Assembly (NCBI GenBank): GCA_949317995.1
Contig: OX439036.1
Location: forward strand, 24,340,854-24,404,853
DNA length: 64,000 bases
Reading direction: 5' to 3'
Source of the DNA: Acholoe squamosa
Taxonomy: Eukaryota; Annelida; Polychaeta; Phyllodocida; Polynoidae
How positions within the stretch are numbered: position 1 is the stretch's first letter; each line of letters opens with the position of its first letter. This document shows, piece after piece, positions 57,101 through 64,000 of the stretch. The notes beneath the pieces are model-generated. The model ran no database searches. It saw only the letters and a list, made by a program, of their open reading frames with translations, and was not told the origin of the DNA. A program made the translations under genes and the position numbers.

Positions 57101-59525
57101 CTAAAACATGGACATAGGATGTGAGAACAGGAAGGAAGTAGGCCTAAATAAAAAAGGGATTGAAAGATAGTGGGAGGAGAGACAGGTAGAGAGAGGGCAT
57201 AGTAAACCAGTGGCGAGTGAGGGGTGACCAGTAGATGAAGTAGAGTAGCTTGGTTGATGTCCTTTTCCCCTTTTGGTTTAACGTCCCATAGAACACCCTT
57301 CACTTCATGCACTCCAGCGGTCAATGTACATTATCATGGACACGCGTGGCTTCCCTGGAATTTTGCGGGGTTTATTTTATGACAAACATGTAGGGCTAAA
57401 CCACATAGGCCTACTGGGGATTGGGACCATTGTTTGCACATCTATACAGACAATGACTAGTTGGACCGAAAGATAAGTGAATAAACACACTCTGTTGCAG
57501 GAGGCTGCCACCCTTATACTCAGTGCTTACTACTATTCTGACCTTGCTACGTGACCTGGCAGTAGCTGTATGTATACACTGCTCCTCAAGTAGTGGAAAT
57601 AATGACATCTGCTTAGAGCTTAGATACACTCATTTTTCCTTTAAATCAATCACATTAAAATGAAAGCCAAAGGTTCACATGATGAACCATGTCATGTTAT
57701 CTCCATGGTTTGTAAATAGTCTAATTTTGAGTGGCAGTGCACCTGTCATGTTACAGATCAGTATAAATCTTTCATTGACAAGTATCAACGAAGCTAAGGA
57801 TGTTTTATTCCACATATTTCCATTCGGGGTTAAATGGACCATGAATTACGAGAAAGGGCACGTCCCCATGTAATTCAGTATTCCCCATTCGGAGGGCCAA
57901 CAGTGGCATGGACAGTGTGTATTACCAATTCCAATGTTTAGCCTACCCTACATGTGCTACGCTGTCAGCAAATGAATAAATAGCAATTTCTACATTGGTA
58001 CCTGGTGTTCTTGTACCTGAAGGGTATTTCAAAATGATAAGAATTGCTAGGATTTGAAACGCCCTCAAAGCCTTTGTGATGCTATCAGGGAGGTATGAAT
58101 GTAATATACCTGATTCCACACTTATAGATAAGCTACATTAGAGTACAACATCAGACATTCTACAGGGTATGGTTATAATTAGACAGCGGACTCAAGAGCC
58201 TGACACTGAACCCATGAGACACTAACTGCCAAGAATGAGCTCTTGGTGAAATAAGGCCTCAGAGTGTTATCTGTCTCCAACCACTTTCTGTTATAATGAA
58301 GTGTCTAATATCATATACCCGTAGTATGGCTTTTTCTCACACTTAGATAACATGTTTTTTTTTTTTTTGGATGAGAGATACATCAGCATATTAAAAAGAT
58401 GACCATCACTCTTTGAATAGATATTTGTGAAGTAAAGTTTGGCATAAGAAATCTTCCCCGAGTTATTTTGTGATATATCCATTTATCAGTCTTACAGTCA
58501 ACCAGACTTGTTCATACAGTTAGAAAATGGGACTGGCTTTAACTTGAACACCGACTTTAGATTATGTAATTGAAGAATTCAAGGAGGACAATGGTTGCAA
58601 GATGGAATATTACAGATAGAAACAGAACTAGCATGCCAGGCACTGATAAAGCTCTCACATGACCAAAAACATTTCCATGCTATTTTTGACCAGAGAAAAT
58701 ATCGTTTATTGCAATAATTGTGCCTTTTAATGCTGTCCGGGGTCTACATATTTGCTGGTGGAATTGCTCCATCCCAGCAACAGTGATCCTTTCTTCATCG
58801 CGTCCAATAATGCCAATATTTGGTGTTACGAATACAGGCTTTTATATAAGGGGAATACCTTATACAATACATGCTGCTCAATGGAAATAACCCAGAGGAA
58901 ATAACCAATAACCAGTGAAGCCTAGAAACTTATGGTGTAACACAATTTATAATACAATATCTTGAAACAGAATAACCCTCGCTCGAAAATATAATAATTC
59001 AGACAACAGATTAGACACCTTTTGCTCTTAGAGGTTCAATTTTGTATCATACATGATGCACCACCATATTCTAAAATTGAGGAATTGGTTCTTCAATTTT
59101 GATGACCATGTATACACAATGGGATGCACAATACCCTCCTAAGATGTTCCATAAATTAGGTCCTTTGAATGATAACAGTGTCTAAATGGCATTTATTCAT
59201 GACTAGAAGAGGAGACTTCTGTGAAAGGTCAATCACTAACCTAGGTTGTAGGTGTAGCCATGACTTAGGTTCAGTCCATGATAAAGCCACACACAGGTAT
59301 GATGTTTGATGTTTAAAACGTGTTTATTGGCCAATAAATCTCACATCACAATGGCGCTCTTCTTATAAATCAGCCATAGTAAATATACACAAAGTTCAGT
59401 CACCATGTTACATTTTCATTTAACAACTAGAGAATAAACAAGTGGGTTTCCATGAATCTCAAAATACATCTTTTAAGTCTGGTATATATCTCATTATATA
59501 ATTCATATGCCAACATAGGATCACA
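54158..59525. other. intergenic or 5' intron region, no gene recognised
   Basis: I see no convincing exon. Open frames at 54569-54757 (-), 55707-56063 (+) and 57013-57324 (-) have no recognised domains. The missing first exons of the nicotinic receptor may lie here. Homopolymer T-runs occur near 58,360. Confidence 0.4.
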
Positions 59526-60035
59526 TTAACTCAGTATTCTCCTTTTGAACACATCTTTTTCCTCAAGACATTGTACCTCTGCAGTTAACCGGTCCCATAA
59601 TAACATACCTCTATAAAGGGGGCTTTTCCTATATAGTTCACATGTTGGACAACTGACCTTTAATTTCAGTTTATTATTACCGCGCAATACCCTAGTCGGA
59701 ACAATTACATTTTCTGGATCCTTCGCATATTGATGTATAATCACTTGTATCATTCGCTCTCTTCCAACTAATAATGGTACAGTATCACTTCTAGCCAACA
59801 AATCTTCTACATGCACATCCTGAGGATCTCTGATTCGCATACACATACGCAGGCAATTATTCTGTATCACTTCAAGATGATTCACCAATGTTTCGGGACC
59901 ACTATCTATTATAAAATTACAATATTCAAATGTCGGCAGGACCATATGTTTATATATTTTTAATGCTGTCTCACTATCTAGATAGCGCACAATGTTTGAC
60001 AGTTGGGCCAATTTTGCATTGGCCATAGACTCCAC
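59526..60035 (-). pseudogene. 3' fragment of a non-LTR retrotransposon reverse transcriptase
   Basis: A 170-codon frame encodes the region after the catalytic domain: KLAQLSNIVRYL, MVLPTFEYCNFI, NHLEVIQNNCLRMCMRI, then RVLRGNNKLKLK and KSPLYRGMLLWDRL before a stop. The last two blocks match the C-terminus of the LINE at 49412-51470. No catalytic motifs remain upstream, so it is 5'-truncated. The uninterrupted frame suggests it is younger than the other copy. Confidence 0.85.
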
Positions 60036-61455
60036 CTTCCTACAATGCAGCTTAAAGTTTAGATCAGTTTGTCCTGTTGTTTTCTTGTCAGTATACTAGG
60101 ACAACAGTAAAGTACCATTGATATGCCATAGCAGCATTCCCTTCCCGCCAAATGGCTGTCCTGTCTGTGTATAAAGAGGGTGGCCATGCAGTAAATCATG
60201 AAGCTGGCTACTAACAATAGGACCTTTCATGGGGCCCTTTGGTAGAGAGTAATGAGACATATCACCTCTCCTGTCTCTGTTTGCCCCTTTAGGATCAACA
60301 TGCATTGTCATAGGACATGTTTGACATATCCCTGTCACTTTGTGCTTTATAGGGAAGGTGTAGGGCTTTGTTGGGCAGGTGACAGTGATAACAGGACACA
60401 TCTATGTTCTTTTATACTGATAACCAACAAATGATGGTCTGTGCGATGAATTGGGCGTAGCAAACTTAGGCAACAATAGATGGGGTTCCTCTGTCATCAC
60501 CAAGAAACAAAATGCAATGGATTATTATTCTTTTCACTTGTGGGTAATCTTTTTCTTCCGATTTTGAATTGAGATTGGAGCACCCTGGCTGCGACTAGAC
60601 TGCTAGACCCCCACCTCAGGTGGTGATAATCAATGTCACCTGCACAATGTACATGAACATGCAATGATTCTTAATATTTATCAATTATATTGCAGAGAGG
60701 TTATCAGCTAGGCTATGTGACTATATATGCTAAGCCTATTGAATGTCATTCATAGCTCATGGAACAAACAAAAGGATTTCCAATATTTCTCTAAGAGTCG
60801 TATGTCTAGACTGCAGGAGCAGGAAACCAGACAATTTTATATGACTAGACTAATCAGGTTTCCCATCATATTAATGGCCTACTGACTGCCAAAAACGAGA
60901 ACAAGTCTGCAGGGAAATAAGGCCTCTAAGATTCTTTCAGCCGTGTATGACAGTGCTCTATCTATGTAGCATTATCAAGAGCTGGTTTTATATACGAAAG
61001 ATAGGATAATTGATTAAGTATCTCTATTTTTGTTTTGTCTATTTGATTTCTGCTGAAGGGGGGTCTGAGATGAGTGAAATGTCTCCAATAACAGACTGTT
61101 TCAGCCTGAAACAGCCTGTTAATGGAGCAAAAAACGGATGAATTTCCACAAATGAAGTTTGGTTTACATACATTTGAGCAGGCTGTTCATAATTTCACTT
61201 GCAATGTCCATGGGTGCAAACATCTTACATCGGGAGACAATGGTCTTTCAAATGTGTTCGCATTAGTCAAAGCTGATGAATATGCAAGATTCCCTTCCTG
61301 CATGGGTTATAATGCCTTTGGGGTACCAGATGAAAGAAACTATTTTTAAAGCAGTGATCCAGTATCTGAGTTGACTCAAATCGATTTTACATGATAAGTT
61401 GAAAATTTCCTAGGACGGATTTCTCAGAAACTGTCCCACATTAAGTTGTAGAACA
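60036..61455. other. spacer with diverged repeats, no gene recognised
   Basis: About 60,215-60,390 resembles 63,440-63,600 (both contain ACCTTTCAT and GGTGTAG-GCTTTG blocks in the same order), and 60,890-60,950 resembles 58,225-58,275 (GCCAAGAATGAG and AATAAGGCCTC blocks). These look like old dispersed or tandem copies. A 75-codon frame at 61122-61349 has no known domain. Confidence 0.35.
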
Positions 61456-61544
61456 TTACCCAGCAAATTGTCGTTATCTGTCGCTATGATTCATCATCAA
61501 TGGTGACTCCTTTTTGAGTGATAACTCAATGTGTCATCTTTTGC

Positions 61545-62120
61545 CACTGTGTGTCAGTCTCACATGGCATGGCAATTTATCACAACAGTCGCCAACATGA
61601 TCTCACTCACTGTGTGAGTATGTGCCACCCCTTGTCATCCCTCACAAAGCATGACGACTTATCACCAACATCGCTAATATGGATCTCACTCCCTGCGTGA
61701 GTATGTGTCACTCCCAGTCAGCTCTCACTCAGAATTGCAGCTTATCACCACCATCGCCAACACGGATTTCACTCACTCCATCAATATGTGCCACTGCCTG
61801 TCAACTCTCACTCAGAATGGCGACTTTTCACCTACATTGCCAAATGGTTCTCACTCACTGCGTGAGTTTGTGTCACTCCTAGTTAATCTTCTCTCAAAAT
61901 GGCGACTTATAACCACCATCGCTGACATGGATGTCACTCGCTGTGTGAGTGTGTGCCACTGTCATCAACTCTCACACAAAATCACCACCATTGCCAACAT
62001 TGGTCTCACTCAATGAGTGAATTTATGTCACTCCAAGTCAATGCTCTCTGAGGATTGCATCATCTGTCACTCACTCTCACTCAGAATGGCAACTTATCAC
62101 CACCATTGCCAAAGTTGTTG
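61545..62120. repeat. minisatellite, about 83-bp unit, 6-7 copies
   Basis: The consensus contains CTCACTCACTGCGTGAGTAT, then GTGCCACTCC, TCTCACTCAGAATGGCGACT and TATCACCACCATCGCCAAC. The core GTGAGTATGTG recurs at about 61613, 61697, 61780, 61862 and 61945. Confidence 0.9.
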
Positions 62121-62484
62121 AGACAGCACCACTGTTCAACATGTAGCCTATCTAGGAAGTGTGGGCATGAAGTATAAGTCCCATGCGTATCAAATGTGTT
62201 TTGTTTCACACTGATTTCCATGTAATACTTCAGAGTTGAATCAAATAAGATTATATAGAGAAAATATCAATCGAATTTAGTTAGAGGTATCTGTAAAATG
62301 AAAGCAACTATCCATAAACACCTTTTCTATGGTTACAGGAAAAATACATAGGGAAATATCTACATGAACACCTTGTCTGTAGTTAGAGGGAAGATACATA
62401 TGGCAATACCTTCTCTGGCAAAACATACTTTGATCTGGCAGATGTGAGGCTGCATGATTACCAATGTCGATGATCATGAGCTTT

Positions 62485-63078
62485 TCATCTAACAATGTGA
62501 GTGATCACCAGCGTCGCCATCACTGGTGAGTCTGAGTGATCACCACTCTCGCCATCCATGGTGAACCTGCGCTATGACATGGTGCACGTTTCATCTAGCG
62601 AGGTGAGTGATCAACCGCCTTGCCATCCCTGGTGAGTGTAATCACAATCCTCACCAACCGTGGTGACAAGCGCTATGGCATGGTGTGCGTTTCATCTAGC
62701 GAGGTGAGTGATCACTCATGTCGCCATCCCTGGTGAGTGTGGGTGATCAAGATCCTCAGCATCTCTGGTGAACCTGTGCTATCAGGAGGCACGCGTTTTA
62801 TCTAGCGAGGTGAGTGATCACCCGAGTGACCATCCCCCATGAGTGTGAGTGATGACAATCCTTGCCATCCGTGGTAAACATGCATTATGACATGGTGTGC
62901 GTCTCATCTAGCGAAGTGAGTGATCACTCATGTCACCATCCCTGGTGAGGATGAGTGATCACTCATGTCGCCATCCCTGGTGAGGATGAGTGATCACCAC
63001 CCGCGCCATCTGAGGTGAGGCCATGTGATCACTACCATTGCTATTCCTGGTGATCTTGTGCTATAGCGACGCCATGTT
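62485..63078. repeat. minisatellite, about 105-bp unit with about 30-bp sub-repeats
   Basis: TCATCTAGCGAGGTGAGTGA recurs at about 62485, 62591, 62692, 62798 and 62904. Within each unit GTGATCACC followed by CGCCATCCCTGGTGAG repeats two or three times. No long frame stays open. Confidence 0.9.
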
Positions 63079-63145
63079 CCATCTAGTGACCTGTGTGAGC
63101 CACTTCACACAAGTTGACGAGGAGTCACGACAATTTGCTGGGTAA

Positions 63146-64000
63146 ATGTTAACACAAATCCATCACTGTGGCAAAAACGAAAGAGAGATTGTTTTATTGG
63201 AGATTGGAAGGATTGATTGAAAAGTTATCCTGCAGCCATTACTCAGATTCAGTCTGTGATAAAGTCTTTACTGACACAAAATTGCTTGTTTCTCTCACGT
63301 CACACCAAGACAGCATTATTGATAGGCAGTGAGCAACATGCTGTTCTCTGCAAATGTATATCCTGTCTGTGTGAATTAATTGACCAACAAGTATATTATC
63401 ATATAGGAGAGTCTGGTTGATGTCCTTAACCTCACAAACCTCACAATAAGACCTTTCATATGTAGCCATTGGCATAGGGTAATAAGAAGTACCACCTTGG
63501 CTTCTTCTGTCTGACATTCTGGGATAACCATGTATTTACTGTCAATGGTGCCTAGCATACCTGATACTTGATATCATATGGAGCAGGTGTAGTGCTTTGT
63601 GTGCATGGGGATGTCCACCTTAAGATCTTTAAATATAGAACACATAAATCAGAGTTAATACCTCAATCCACATACCCAAATGTCTGCCTATCTCTCAGTC
63701 AGGCAAGTTCTGGGCCTGTGCATTATTCTACCTATCCCACATACAGCATATCAATTGTGTACCTATCACTCATCCTGCCTATCTCTTCAATCTGAAACAT
63801 CTACAGTTCAATCTGGTTATCTCTTAAAAGGCCTAACTTATAATGCTTACCCCTCACCTTACCTTATCTCATTTGTTCCTTCTTTCCTTTAGTCTACCTA
63901 TCCTCAATCTGCCTATCACTCATTTTACCTATCCCTCATTGTGACTATCCCTCAGACCATCATGTTTAATCTGCGCTGTTTGTCTGCTATATAAGCCTTT
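63146..64000. other. window end, no gene recognised
   Basis: Contains the diverged repeat partner of 60,215-60,390 at about 63,440-63,600. From 63,680 on the sequence is pyrimidine-rich, with CTATC and CCTCA words. Confidence 0.4.

Larger units (their letters stand above)
61456..63145. mobile_element. 1.69-kb TIR element whose interior is two minisatellites
   Basis: The 19-bp termini TTACCCAGCAAATTGTCGT (61456-61474) and its exact complement (63127-63145) enclose the element. If the true ends are CCCAGC/GCTGGG, a TA duplication flanks them. Inside are an 83-bp array (61545-62120) and a 105-bp array (62485-63078) separated by about 360 bp of unique sequence. No transposase is seen, so mobility would need a helper. 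Confidence 0.72.

Noticed and set aside
61456-63145. A CRISPR array
   Set aside because: The repeats are adjacent tandem units of 83 and 105 bp without unique spacers, in a eukaryotic genome and inside a TIR element.

Overview
This is a eukaryotic, clearly metazoan window: AT-rich, with multi-exon genes using GT-AG introns, long intergenic spacers and many short transposable elements. The genes are animal-specific (a rhodopsin-class GPCR, a sortilin-type VPS10 receptor and a Cys-loop nicotinic receptor subunit). Short retroposons with an (ACTC)n or (ACTA)n tail are of a kind I associate with molluscs, brachiopods and relatives. A marine lophotrochozoan invertebrate is therefore my best guess, but it is an inference from repeats and gene style, not a proof.

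Layout. 1-3.6 kb is spacer with a near-perfect 304-bp foldback element at 2098-2401. 3600-4862 (+) is an intronless neuropeptide-type GPCR of 420 residues. 5-16.8 kb holds repeats only: a CT/CTGT microsatellite, a 36-bp minisatellite, a TIR element, and a tandem duplication (8197-11035 and 11586-14335) whose first copy carries two MITEs that its second copy lacks. A GC-rich patch with two perfect CRE sites lies between the copies. 16,853-41,206 (-) is a complete sortilin-like gene that I reassembled as 24 coding exons in one open frame (886 codons plus stop), including a 21-nt microexon next to the membrane span. Its introns hold MITEs of several families, a 2.75-kb element with about 150-bp TIRs, SINEs and an oppositely oriented zinc-knuckle ORF (33,884-34,375). 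44,433-49,363 (-) is the 3' part (six exons, 426 residues) of a divergent nicotinic acetylcholine receptor-like subunit. Its first exons were not found, and a dead LINE (49.4-51.5 kb, +) sits just upstream in the intron. 51.5-64 kb has no convincing host gene. It holds a second LINE fragment, a TAGTCA-rich foldback element, and a 1.69-kb TIR element (61,456-63,145) whose interior is two different minisatellites.

The three host genes show no functional link beyond general neural or secretory-pathway use. The most unusual content is the repeat fraction: several TIR elements whose interiors are built from short self-complementary words, a different word in each element, and paralogous empty sites that document MITE insertion. 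In the receptor, the conserved channel-gate leucine (9') is glycine, and the usual agonist-site residues are missing.
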